Shown here: positions 1-12,400 of the stretch, one piece after another
Position numbering within the stretch: the stretch's first letter is position 1
Layout: the number at the start of each line of letters is the position of its first letter
NCBI GenBank assembly: GCA_022432975.1
Contig: CM039508.1
Span: forward strand, 18,823,330-18,887,329
Origin: Begonia masoniana
Taxonomy: Eukaryota; Streptophyta; Magnoliopsida; Cucurbitales; Begoniaceae
Length of the DNA: 64,000 nucleotides
Reading direction: 5' to 3'
Program-made: the position numbers and the translations under genes
The notes under the pieces: model-generated
Database searches by the model: none
Told to the model about the DNA's origin: nothing
Seen by the model: only the letters and a program-made list of their open reading frames with translations

Positions 1-217
1 TTACCAAAGCATCCTCATTTACCGACCAATTTTTTTCCAGCTTGGGAGAAGTGACACCATCTGCATCAATATACATAGGAGGATTCCATCATGTCAAAAT
101 AGATCTCCAGGCCTTCTCATCAATCGTTTTAATAAATACTCTCATCCTTGCCTTCCAATATGCATAATTATTTCCATCCAATAACGGTGGACGCATTGTA
201 GAACCTCCTTCTTTCAT
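1..217 (-). pseudogene. Ty1/copia Gag, N-terminal fragment
   Basis: The minus strand encodes the start of a copia-type Gag. From an ATG at 217 it reads an EGGST lead, then MRPPLLDGNNYAYWKARM, the conserved opening of the copia Gag family that packages element RNA. An in-frame TGA follows about 40 codons in (after RSIL-T), so the copy is decayed. The rest lies outside the window. Just upstream, at 283-295, the minus strand reads TTGATATCAGAGC, a one-base variant of the usual initiator-Met tRNA primer binding site. This confirms the orientation and places the 5' LTR at 297 and beyond. Confidence 0.75.
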
Positions 218-296
218 AGAGTCTATCGCATACTAACTTTAATCTTGTCCCGTTGATCCCGCTTAAGAAACAAAAGCGACCCGCTCTGATATCAAT

Positions 297-1015
297 TGAA
301 AGATTAAGATCAGTTATGTAATGTCACACAAGGTGCTTCGCGTGACATCGATTATTAATGCAATGATAGACAGTATAAATATGCGGAAATAAATGAGACA
401 GGAGGTTGGTAACGCAGTTCGGCAATCAGCCTACGTCTGTGGGGCCACGCCGAGATATAAAAACATTTCAATGAGTTCACAAAGTTACAAGACAATCGGA
501 CTTTTACAAATAAAGATTCCCTCTTATATTTGTTGCCGCATCTTCCTAACTTCTCCAATGAAACTGTTTTTGCGCGCTCCCCTCGACTTAAGATCGACCT
601 CTCTCGAGATCTAGAAAACAACAAGATCCCCTTGTTGTTGATTCCTCCATGGCAAGATCCCCTCACTTACGATCAAAGTGACAAGCTTCCCTTGTCTAAA
701 AACATAATTCCTCCTGAGTTCGGATGCAGCCTTCTCCCGAGACTGAGCTTCAATGAAAATCAAAGAAAATTGCCTCCTGCGACGCCATCTGGAACACCAA
801 GTCGTTGTCTTCAGACGCAATAATCAACATACTCCAATAAACGATGAAATCCACAACATAAGAAGAATGTGTAAAATAATCACAGACCCATACGCAGAAG
901 CGTAGGGAAAGAAAGAAAAGCAACGGCTCGCAAAGTGAAGAAAACTTCTCTCGTGAAAATCAAAAATTCATCGTACCTTCTTCAGAAAAACGAAGGCTTA
1001 AATATGATAGGTAAC
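297..1015 (-). repeat. Probable 5' LTR of the left-edge copia element
   Basis: The LTR should end, on the minus strand, at CTTTCA just before the primer binding site at 283-295, so its plus-strand edge is 297 (TGAAAG). It extends rightward through leader-like sequence to a TATA-like stretch near 1000-1010. The outer edge could not be found because no second LTR is present in the window; it may run somewhat past 1100. ORFs here (for example 393-614 and 611-820) have no recognisable similarity and are not called. Confidence 0.45.
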
Positions 1016-1651
1016 AACCATATCTTCGATTTAATTCAGTTACCAAAGCAGAATTAACGCCGCAAGTAATAAGGAAACCAAATCTCAACAAATTCGGTTA
1101 AGTGACACCATGTGTGACACTTTAAGAAAGTATCTCCAACAACTTGGATATGCATCCAAAAAATTAGGAAAACATCTCATTATTCATGCGATCTCGAAGC
1201 CTAACAGATTTCACCAAATCTCCATCAAATCGGCTTACCAAAACAAAGTTTACCAAAAAACAAATGCCTTTAGATTTTTCAACAACTTTCCTAATATTCT
1301 CGTTTTTTTATTTTTTTTCTTCCACAGAATCTTCATGATCTTCAATATGCAACCATCCAATAATCTGAATATAATATTTCTTGATTGCCAAGAAACAAAC
1401 TACCACTTTGAAAAATAGTAGAATAAAATATTATCTCCATAAATATAATTTGTTAAAAAATCAATGCCAACATATTTGTAATATTTTTACATTTACATGA
1501 GGAACAACTTCTCCGATTTTCACAAAAGACGTGAGTTTTCTTCAATTTTCTCAACACCAAAAGGTGTTAAATCCAGTTTTTAAACATACAATATTTTATT
1601 TTCGAGCTATATATCTGATTATTAATAACCAATTTCAAGTTTTCATACTCT

Positions 1652-1777
1652 AAATCGAGTTTTCATTAAAAATTAAATAAAACTACTATGTATATGTCTT
1701 AATAGGACTTACCCAAATCGAGTTTTCATTAAAAATTAAATAAAACTACTATGTATATGTCTTAATAGGACTTACCT
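1652..1777. repeat. Two-copy 63-bp tandem duplication
   Basis: The segment starting AAATCGAGTTTTC at 1652 is repeated at 1715 with no difference that I can see over 62 of 63 bases. It lies in AT-rich non-coding DNA. The near-perfect identity indicates a recent slippage or small tandem duplication. Confidence 0.9.
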
Positions 1778-3488
1778 TGATGTCAGTTTGATGTAGAATG
1801 CTTATACGTGTGTAACGATCCTTGATGTACAAGTGATCTAACAGAATTTCCCTTTTAAGTTCTCCACTCTCTGAAACGGTCGTCCCCTTCTAATACCAAA
1901 AGGGAAACAAGTATACTTAGGGAGAAAGAGGTGCTTAATATACTAGCCATCACCCACCAGTCATCACTATTTAAAAGTCCATCAGCTTTAAAATTGAACT
2001 ACTTACCCTAAAATGACGTACTTTCATGTTACATGTAAACTTCCGGTCGCCAAATTCACATTAAAGACAACAGATCTTACATTCGACTCTTATGCTTGAG
2101 TCCAATCGAGGCACTTATTTATATATCTATGTAAGTCAAAGATATGTTATCCAATGTATCATCAATAATTTTTTTTCAAAAAATACTTCTTAAAAATTGT
2201 ACACCCTCTCAATATAGTAATGTAATTATCAAGACATATGCTCATTTTATCTAAAAGTATACTAATAGCTAAAAAAATACAAAATAGAGAAAATTCATAA
2301 TTTTATTATATCCTCACAAGTTTTTCGACACAAACCAAACAAAATCAGGATGGCTAACTTTAACAAATAAAACAAAGTTCTTAACCCAAAAAAATGAAAT
2401 TTGTTTCTCTTTTTTAATGTTTCTCAAATAAGCATTTTGGAGAGAAATCTTAACTGTCTTTAGTCATGATAAGTAGAGAAATGAAGATATCTTCATCTCT
2501 TTTTGTACACAACGACAGCTTCTCTCTCCCTCAAGGAAGGTGGCTTGTGGGAGTTGCCTAATAATATCTTCTCTTACAAAACAAGTAATCTGGCTCGAAT
2601 ACCATCTTATTGAGAAATATGAAAACTAATCTCCTCCTATGCGAATTCGTTAGAACAAAATTTTAGATAGAAAAAATGATCGAATTAAGCCGATCTTCAA
2701 CACAGCCAGCTCGGGTTTGGCAGAATCAATGGCCTTTTAACAACACAGCATCAAGTGTCGTAATTTCTAGCAAGCTATTTACTTCCCTCCTTGGCTTTTG
2801 CACACAGCTCAGTTTCACATTACTAATCTTCCTCTATGATGTTTGTGGGCGTTAACCAATGGGGTAGTGTAAAAAGAGAAGACTTTCAACCTCGAAAAAG
2901 TTAGTCTAACTCGCAAGATCATTGCTGGCAGATAACTCATTCCGTCCGCGAGGCACACAAATAATTAACCATAATGGATTTCTACCCAAGCGAGCAGCCA
3001 CTATGAATGCATTTTTCTTGTTCAATAAACCAAATATGCAGATGTAAAATAAAATAAAATAATCATTGAGGCTAATTTAAAGTTTCAAAAGGCAAGAAAC
3101 CAAAACTTCATTATTGAAAACCTCCCATATCCTTATCAATCCTAGGAGCCTGACATAAAAAGGTTTCTCAGTTCTTATTTGAGGACCAAAAACAAATTAC
3201 CAGAGGGAAATTGTAGAAACAATAGAATTTGAACAGGGGAAAATGAGTTCACAACAACTAAAATGGGACCATACCAAGGCACCACATATTCTCGGCCACA
3301 CGGTAACTATGGTGTATTCACATTCTCTTAGCTCGCAGCCACATGCGGTGCAAATTTGGCAACCGATGAAACTTACCCTCATTACTGTCAACAATTTCCA
3401 ACAAAGTTTGCCTACCTGTGGATTCTCTTAGATAGCGTGGGCAGTGATTCAGAGGATGTCTTTACATCTATCAAAAGTGTATAGTCCT
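1778..3488. other. AT-rich intergenic DNA and 3' UTR of the REC/TSS gene
   Basis: No coding region is supportable. The right end (roughly 3200-3488) should be the 3' untranslated region of the minus-strand REC/TSS gene. A TTTAG/CCACAG-like splice context near 3415-3430 could belong to a 3' UTR intron, but this is not demonstrated. At about 2585-2615 the minus strand reads ATGGTATTCGAGCC next to TTTCTCA, resembling a degraded copia LTR end plus primer site; no second LTR is visible. Confidence 0.4.
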
Positions 3489-6400
3489 TCAACTGGTAAC
3501 CTCCACAATATCAGCTTCATTATCGCTATAATCTCCCCAACGCTTGCTTTGTTTTTCTTCAACTACTAAGTCGTGACAAATTTCTTTCGCCGTGATAACA
3601 TCACTGGTTTCTGAGACTATAATCATGGGTTCGTCCTGAATACCAGAACCGGAGTGTTCTTTATTATCTACAGATTGGTTTGGTAGATCATCTTCTGTCG
3701 GTTGCTTTTCACGTGTATCTTCTATGGATGATTTATTGTCCCTTTCCTCATCTTCACCATCACTTTTGCTTCCCAAGTTTAATTCAGGAGATGCCTCAGC
3801 TGGATTGACTAGAGAGGGTTGAAAGCCATTTTGAGCAACTGGAACACCATTCACCGAGGATGTAAACCCATCGGGTGATAGCTGAATATTATACGGAGAA
3901 ATGGGAAATCCGTTTGGAGATATGGGAAATCCAGTTGGAGAAGTCAAGTAACCATTTGGCGAGATTGGATACCCATTAGGAACCCATGTCTGACCTGGTA
4001 CAAACTCAGCAGCATGAGGATTCATTATTGGTGGAGGACTGAAGTGATTCCCATCACCAGTGTGGTCGCTATTGTGAACAGGTTTATTACGCGGGCCCCG
4101 ATTTCCAGTCCGATTGTAGCTGCCAGAGAGCCGAGGACCGTAAGGAACCCGAGCTGTAGCCGACTGATGAGGAGATCGACGCATGGAATTGACAGAGAGC
4201 ATAGGAGGGATGTTTATAGGTGGAGGCAGAATTCCTCCATGATCTTTATATCCTGGAACTGAAATTGTGCCAAACACTGGAATAGTAGAAGGATTGAAAG
4301 GAGGAGCTGCTGCAGAAAGTTTCTTGGTTGTTTCCTTTCCTGGTTCTACCTCATCATGTTTTTCTACATTATTTGCAATTGACTGAAGGCAGCCCTTAAC
4401 ATCCTGAGAGTCATCCGGATTTTCATCTATAGCTGCCTCTTCCTTCTTTATTGACACATCATTCTCCATTTGTAAATCTGCACTTCCTTGTGAATCAGAA
4501 AATTCTTTATCAGGGGAAATTTCTACACCACTGTCAGATTCTTTCATACCATTTTCCGTCAAATCAACAGGAGTATCAGAATTTTCAACGCTGTGAGGAG
4601 AAGCATTTTCGGCATCTTCTGTGTCCTCAAAAGTCTCCCCTTCTGTTTGTGATTTATTAGCCTCTGCTACATCAATTGTAGCTTTTCTGTTTAGACCCTC
4701 CGGCAATTCTACAACTATAGAATCCACTTTCGTTAATTGTCTTTCATTTTCAGCGCATTCACTTTCCTTCAAAACCGTAAAACTTTCTTCTTCTCCACAT
4801 TTTTCTGTATTCATATTTGCTGCATCCCCTGCTGTTGTCATTGCACCATGAGATACGTTCGTCGTAGCTTTCTCTTGGCTTGATTGCGGAGTCTGCTCAA
4901 CTGGGATATTACCTTTCGGCAGCTGCTCCGTCACTGCCTTCACAATTGTTCCTGGCGGAGCCAAGGCAACTTCTTTGTAGGAGAAAAGTTTTCCAGCTTT
5001 CTGGAGATTAATAGGACTAACTAGAGGAGCCGCTTTAGCGACTTGATCAACTGAAGCTGGACTTGGTGGGGAGGATTTCAGGTCGGAAGGCTTTTCTGAA
5101 CCACTAGAGTAACCGATGCTATTTTGCCTCGGACTGATGCTTGCACTCTTGGAAAATATTTTCGAAGCAGGAACAGCTTGACCAGTTGAAGGAATAGATT
5201 CATTTGGGCTTGTTCTAGGAGATGTGAAATTAGCAGGCCGTCCTTTATATCTCAATGATTGAGATGTATTTACAAAGTTTGTATTTAGTTTTGCCAAGCT
5301 CGGTCTCCTTGAACTGGAAGCTGACTTGCGGCCAGTAATCAAGCGACCTTTCGGGACAGCCTCTTGCCATCCTTCGTCAGAGGTGTTGTGTAGTATTGCT
5401 TCGTTGTCTGCATTTCCTATCGACGGATCTGAGAGCAGTATTGAATTTGATTTCTCAATTGTAGGTTCAGTCCACGGCGCTTCTGTTTTGTTTTCTTTGT
5501 CGCTTGGAGTTTTTGCGGCAACAAAATCTGGCAAGAAATTTTCTTCTTTTTGATATTCTTCTGTGACCACCTCCTCGTTTAGGCCCAGTCGTCCTTTGAT
5601 CTGTTGTATGAGAGGAAGAAAATGAGCATACACAAGATTTAATGAATGAAAGGGAACTAAGAACAGCTTATGACCTTAGCACGAGCTTTCTTTTGAGCTT
5701 CTCTAGCTTTTAGATCTGCTTCAGGAGCTATGTAATCCAAAAGGTCCGAAACACTGGTACAAGTAGATAAACCATGTTACATTTAAATATGATTGCACTT
5801 TAACAATGACTATAGAAGAAACCTTGGGTATTAGAAATAATTACCCTAACAATTTAGGGTTTCTAAATTCAAAATTCAAAATTCCCAAATCAAATCAAAA
5901 TCTAAGATTTTAGCCCTAAAATCTCTAAAAAATCAGTGCAAATCCAATTCAACTGTCTGTTGCACCCATAACCCTCTGAAAATCTGATTGGAAATTGGAT
6001 TTTCAGTTAATTGTAGCCTCAGAGCCTCTGAAAATCTGATTGGGAATCGGATTTTCAATTAGTTGTAGCCTCAGAGCCTCTGAAAATCCGATTGGGAATC
6101 GGATTTACAACCTGGAGGGAGGCAGCTGTTCAGCTCTAAAAATCCGATTGGCATCGAATTTCCATAACTGAAAATTCGAATGGAACTCAGATTTTGGGGG
6201 AGGTTGGTTGAAGAATTTCTCTATAAATTGAGAGGGTGTGTGATGAGAAGCACACCAGAACTCGGTCTTGACTACACTCAGGAAGCTCTCTCTCCCTTTC
6301 TCTCGGTCAGAGGTCGTACCTCCGACCTCTGGTCTCTGAGCGCCGCCGAGTCGTAACCACAAGCTTCACTCGAGCAACGAGCTCAGACGAACTTTTCTCG

Positions 6401-9400
6401 GTCAAGTTGCCGCCGTTCTTTGAAGATTGTCCTCTCGGGTGTTATGGTCTGCACATCACGACGGAATCACGAAAAAACAAGGAAGAAGAGGGAAGGGTTC
6501 GGGTTTTCTTTAAAACCTTGAACCTGTAACATTATAGGGTTTCATATTGTAATTCAAATTGGAAAAAGTCCCAATTCAATTCAATTTTTTTTATTTCATG
6601 CAATGTGTAACCTAATTTTTGGATAAAAATCAGACTAAAATCAAGGTTAATTGGATGAATCTAACCTGAAAAATCAACCAAAGACAGAAAAGGTTTGGAT
6701 TTGAGGTTCAACAAATTCGAATTTGAAATCAGATTTTCAGAGAACCAGTCGGATTCTCCTCTGAAAATCCGACGCTCAATCTGTATGCATGAAGTCTGGA
6801 AAACGTCCAGATACAAAGGAGAGAACTAACTAGTCATCGCTAAGAATCCGAGCTGGAGGATTTGTAGCTCGGAAAATCCGATCAGAGCCCGGATTTTGTG
6901 GAAGGCGCGGGGCTGATCCTTCCCTATAAATTGAGGGGTTCGGGCGATGGAAACCTCACCCCTCAACTCTCTACCTCTCGAGTTCTCTGAAATCAGAGAA
7001 GAAAACTTACCTCTCGGTCACCTGCGACGAAATCTTCCTCTCTGGCAGCCGAGCTCCGACCACCATAACTCCGACGAGAAGAACCCTCCTCGGCCGAGCT
7101 CCGACGAAGCCTCTCGACCTCCACCGACAACCCATCTCCGGAGTAAGTCTCCCTCTCCGACGCTCTCTGTCTTCCTCTTCCCCGATCTCTCTTCCCCTCG
7201 CTCGATCTCTCTCACTCTCCTTGTCTTTGTCTCACACTCTCCTTCTCACTCTGCAGAACTCGCGACGAAGAATGAGAAGAAGAAGGATTCGGGTTTTTGT
7301 TTTAAAAACCTGAACCGGTTCACTTAAGTTGAACCGAGCCGAACCAGACCAACAGTGAACCGAACTAGACCAACATTGAACCGAACCAGACCAACAGTGA
7401 ACCGACCCGACCCGTACTGTTCACTGGACCCAGACCCGACCCGACCCGATCCGATTTTCGACCTGATTCTAACCGAACCGATCGAAAATGTATCCGGTAA
7501 GAATTTCTACCCAAATTCTTTTAAGTTGGAATAATTTAAGTGGGATTTTAATTTTGATATTCGAATTAGGCAGAAAATATTTTGGAACCGTTTGATTTGA
7601 ATCCAAATCGATCCAAACGATCCGATCTGACCCGATAACGCAACGTACAGTGAACCGAACTAGACCAACATTGAACCGAACCAGACCAACAGTGAACCGA
7701 ACTAGACCAACATTGAACCGAACCAGACCAACAGTGAACCGAACTAGACCAACATTGAACCGAACCAGACCAACAGTGAACCGAACTAGACCAACATTGA
7801 ACCGAACCAGACCAACAGTGAACCGAACTAGACCAACATTGAACCGAACCAGACCAACAGTGAACCGAACTAGACCAACATTGAACCGAACCAGACCAAC
7901 AGTGAACCGAACTAGACCAACATTGAACCGAACCAGACCAACAGTGAACCGAACTAGACCAACATTGAACCGAACCAGACCAACAGTGAACCGAACTAGA
8001 CCAACATTGAACCGAACCAGACCAACAGTGAACCGAACTAGACCAACATTGAACCGAACCAGACCAACAGTGAACCGAACTAGACCAACATTGAACCGAA
8101 CCAGACCAACAGTGAACCGAACTAGACCAACATTGAACCGAACCAGGGGATTTTAATTTTGATATTCGAATTAGGCAGAAAATATTTTGGAACCGTTTGA
8201 TTTGATCCAAATCGATCCAAACGATCCGATCTGACCCGATAACGCAACGTAAGTAAATTCTGCTCAAATTACCTTGGAATTAGATTTGTTAAGTAGGATA
8301 TTAATATCAAAGATTTTATTTGAGCAGGATATTATTTTGGAAATTTTGGAAAATCCCGATAAACTCATATTGCTCGGAATCCAAGTAAGTGAAATACAAG
8401 TTTTGGCTACGGCCCTACATCACAAGATTATTTTATAATTATTTTATTTTCAGTTATACGTTTTTAATGATTGAGCACGTATGTTAGAATATCGACATAG
8501 AATAGTTTAAAAGATAAAATTGATAGGTTATTTGCATGTGTATGAAAAAGTAAAAGGGAATTGACGAAAAATGCGATAGCAAAAGCCTGAACGACAGTGA
8601 GATGGTGAGCTTGAGCATATGTTTTAACGTGATAGCAAAAGCCTGAACAACAGTGAGATGGTGAGCTTGATCGTTAAAATTAAAAGTAAAATATGACGAA
8701 ATCTGAACGACAATGAGATGACTAAGTCTTAACAGGATTCGGTAAAAGTAAAAGTTTTGCACGTATTTCCACTTACTGAGTTTTTCTCACCGTTTTGTTT
8801 TAACTTGTGATGTAGGTGAGTTTTTGTCTGAGGAAGAAATTGCTGCAATTGAGAACCTTCCAGTGGCAAGCGAGCATACAGACGAAGAACATATTGATGA
8901 TTTCGAGGGAAATGAATTAAACTAGTATGCTTTAGTTTTCAAACAATATTTAAAGTTTATTTTAATTTGAGACTTTGAATAATTGTGTTAAATTTTCAAT
9001 CATTAAATAAACTTTTCCGGAATTGTTTTAATTATGTGATGATTTCAAGATTGTAATAAATTAATTTATCAAATTTCCGCAATATTTAAGTTTTCAATTA
9101 ATATATTTTAAATTTTAAAAATTTTTGATTTAACGCTCGATTTTAAGAAAATCAATTTGGAAAAAATTCTAGAGTTTTTAAAAATTAAGGTTTCAATTTG
9201 GGGATTTTTAAATTGGGGAGTTACAGAACCGGTTCACTTAAGTGCGATCCAACCGAATCGGTCCAGCGAACTGAATCGGCCCAGTTAAACCAGAACTGGT
9301 CCAACCGAACCAGATTCGGTCCAACTGAACTGAACCCGAACCAAATTAAAACCAGAATCGCCCAGATCGACCCAGATTGTTTCCGGACCGTCAAATTCAA

Positions 9401-12400
9401 CCGAAAAGCTAATTAAAACGATCTGAATCCAATCAAACCGATCTAAGAATAAATCAATAAGGAATTTCTACCTAAATCCTTTTGAAATGGATTTATTAAA
9501 GTGAGAAATTAACATTAATATTTTATTTAGACAGGAAAAAATCCCGAAAGTCTTCTTAATCGATCCAATTCAACCCTATCCGACCTAAGTGTACACGTAA
9601 GAAATTTCTGTCTAAATTCTTTTGAAATTAGATTTATCTAATGAGAATTTAAGACCAAATATTTTATTCAAACAGAATATTATCTGGAATCTTGGAAAAA
9701 TTCCGATAACCCTAAGCTCTAAGAATCCAGATAAGTGACAATACCACGTTTTCAACGTTTTAGCTACGACCTTACATCACAAAATTTATGTTATTTTCTT
9801 ATGATTATTTTATTACATGATTCCGATATTTGAATTGAACACGTATGTTTAGACATTGACATAATATCGATTAAAATTGATAGGACATTTTGTATGTGTA
9901 TGAATATGATGAAACTGACGGAAAATATATGACAGCAAAGCTTGAACGACAATAAGATGACTAAACTTGAACGAAAATGATATGGCTAAAGTTTGAACTA
10001 GGGGTGGACAGAACCGGACCGGAACTGGTGGACCGGACTGGACCGTCAGTTCGGTCTGGTTCTTGGGCGGTTCTTTGAGCCATGGAACCAGTCCACGGTT
10101 CCAAGATCAATGGAACCGTGGACCGCGGTCCGGTTCCCGGTTTCGTTGATCAAAGAACCGGGAACCGCGGGAGTACTGACATTCTCTCTCTTTAGGGCTT
10201 TGTTTCCCTCATTTTCTCCCAAACACGCTCTCTTTCTCTTACCAGACTGATTCAATGGCATGCAAAACGACCATGAATGGGAGGCTCGACTTTTCTTGGC
10301 CACCCCTTCATCCAGTAATCAAATTAAGGGGTGTTTCTCGATCTTCATCGTTGATTGTGTCATGGGGAAAGTTGCGGTCGGAGCGGCGGCAGCGGCTCTC
10401 GTGGTTCGTCACCGGATTCAGAGCTCCAATAAGTGGGATCGAGCTATGGCAATTCTGAGAGACTTTGAGGAGAAGTGCGGGATGCCTCTTATGAAGCTCC
10501 GACAGGTCGCCGATGCAGACCTCAGTGGAAAGAACGTGATAACCATAATTAGGTGTGTTTTCCTGTTTAAGTTTTTTTGCAATTTTAACAAAAAAAAAAA
10601 AAAAAAAAAACAGAACAGATGGGAGAAACTGGTACCGAACCGGTCCCTCATGGGACCGGTTCCGGTTCTAGTACTTCAAATCCCTATTAGTACGGTCCAA
10701 TCTGGTTCCAAGCAGGAACCGGGATCGGACCGGACCGTGACCACCCATAGTTTGAACGAAGGTTGGAAAATAAGTTCTGAACCAGTATGTAACTGTTAAG
10801 TTAGGAATTGGAAAAACATAATGTTAATTTTGCACCTGCACGTGTTTTCGTTTACTGAGTTATTCTCATAGTTTATAGTTTTGTGATTTAAGTGAGTTTT
10901 TATCTGAGGAAGAAATGACTTTGGTCGAGAACTTTTCAGAGGCAAATGAGCATACAGAAGAAAAAAATATTTTTGGGTCGAAGGAAGAAATTTAAATTTA
11001 ATATGTTTCAGTTATTCGATGATATTTCATATTTTTATTTCAGTTGAAAACTTGAATTAATTATATTAATTTATTGGTAATAAAGTTTTATGAATTGTTT
11101 TAATTCTGCAATTATTTCAATTTTGACTAAGCTATTTAATGTTCTAACGTTATTTTAAAAATTTTCGCGCATTTGATGATTTTATTCAAGGCTTTCAAGC
11201 ATTTTGAAATTAGAGTCATAACGCTCGAATTTAAACCTAATTTGATAAATTAATTTGGAAAAAAATTTACGATTTTCAAATTAGAATTTCAAATTGGGAA
11301 AAATAAATTTCAAAATTTGGGGCATTATAATTACTTAGATACCCAAGTGTAGTTTATAGTAAGTTCAAAAAGGTTCCTAAAGCGATAACATCAGTGATCA
11401 ACTAAATCCTTCAAGAAAATAGTCATGCATTTTCGCATTTTAGTCTGCAAATAGTTTACCTTAAATGACCTTTACTGGAGATTGAAGCATCTGGCTTAGG
11501 GGTGCCATTTCGCGCAGCTTCTTGCTGCTCCAAGGCCTTGGACTCAAAATATTCAAGCCATGCAGCTGCATCCTATAGTTTATTATTGAGTGTAAGTATG
11601 CAAAATGAGGACAGCTTAGATTCCAACCCAATTACAACAATGTCAAAGACTATAACAACAACCATTATATTAAACAAGTACCTGAGTACGAAGATCCTCG
11701 GACCCAAGTTTGGCCTGCAGTATTTGTAAAGTAGTTTGTTCGTGCTGAACACTCAAGGAGTAAGCTTCCATCAGTGAAAGAGCGATTGCTATGGCATGAT
11801 AGCTGGCAGCAGTCTGCAGAAATGAGATGTGCACAAATATGAAAACCAAGCTACATGGCTATATTTTTGCTTTTTGAGAAGTTCACACCGCATCAAGCCA
11901 CATTTAAGTTCCATACTAAAACAGTTTTCCACTCAAAAATAAATATTTAGTTGAGAAAATGACAAAATAATTCAATTCCAAAGTTAATGCAAGGAGGCTT
12001 TAACATTCTGATAAGAATCAGGTAGTATCAGTGATTTTATGATAGAGATTCTGCCGGAATCCAATAAATTCCAATTCAGCGGTAGGGAATTTTACTCACT
12101 AGAATAGAAATACTACATTTAGTCAGGTATTGAGAGAGAGCCTGATCTCTCCTCTACTAACAAAAACTTCACACCCTATCCCTCCTCTTACCCTTCCTCA
12201 TTTTAGAAGCTACTACTCTTCTATTATTAACGTCTACTAACCAATTATCATAACTATTCTAGCTAACAATCAGTTATTGAACTTCAGTCCTTAACCTTCC
12301 TTCTTGTAAATGTAAACCTCAAAGGAGGTTTATCACTTTCCCTTTCTTTTTTATTATATTTGTCTCCTTTAATGAGAAATGACCAATAATTAGCAAGGGT

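Larger units (their letters stand above)
5845..11329 (+). mobile_element. Composite solo-LTR-like insertion in REC/TSS intron 21
   Basis: ATTAC at 5840-5844 and at 11330-11334 flank this 5.5 kb block. Removing it leaves an intron of only about 210 bases. The right end reads GGGGCATTATA, a decayed GGGTGTTACA-type LTR end; the left end CCTAACAATTTAGGG resembles a mutated TGTAAC start. Inside are partial direct duplications: two promoter-like units with CTATAAATTGAG at 6219 and 6925, and two diverged 3' units (7312-9226 and 9227-11329), the first ending GGGGAGTTACA. It shares the splice-like layout of the other long LTRs in this window (micro-exon 8328-8384, intron 8385-8815). No gag or pol is present. 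It is transcribed antisense within the host gene. Confidence 0.6.

Noticed and set aside
283..295. tRNA-like motif ATCAGAGC near 283 and similar motifs at 21967, 33149, 36681 and 47661
   Set aside because: These are retrotransposon primer binding sites complementary to the tRNA 3' end; no cloverleaf surrounds them.
2585..2700. Possible second copia LTR end with primer-like ATGGTATTCGAGCC
   Set aside because: Only one short motif; no partner LTR or coding remnant was found.
7566..8267. Long ORFs of 233 and 168 codons on opposite strands
   Set aside because: Both are read-through of the 42-bp minisatellite, whose length is a multiple of three; there is no start context or domain.
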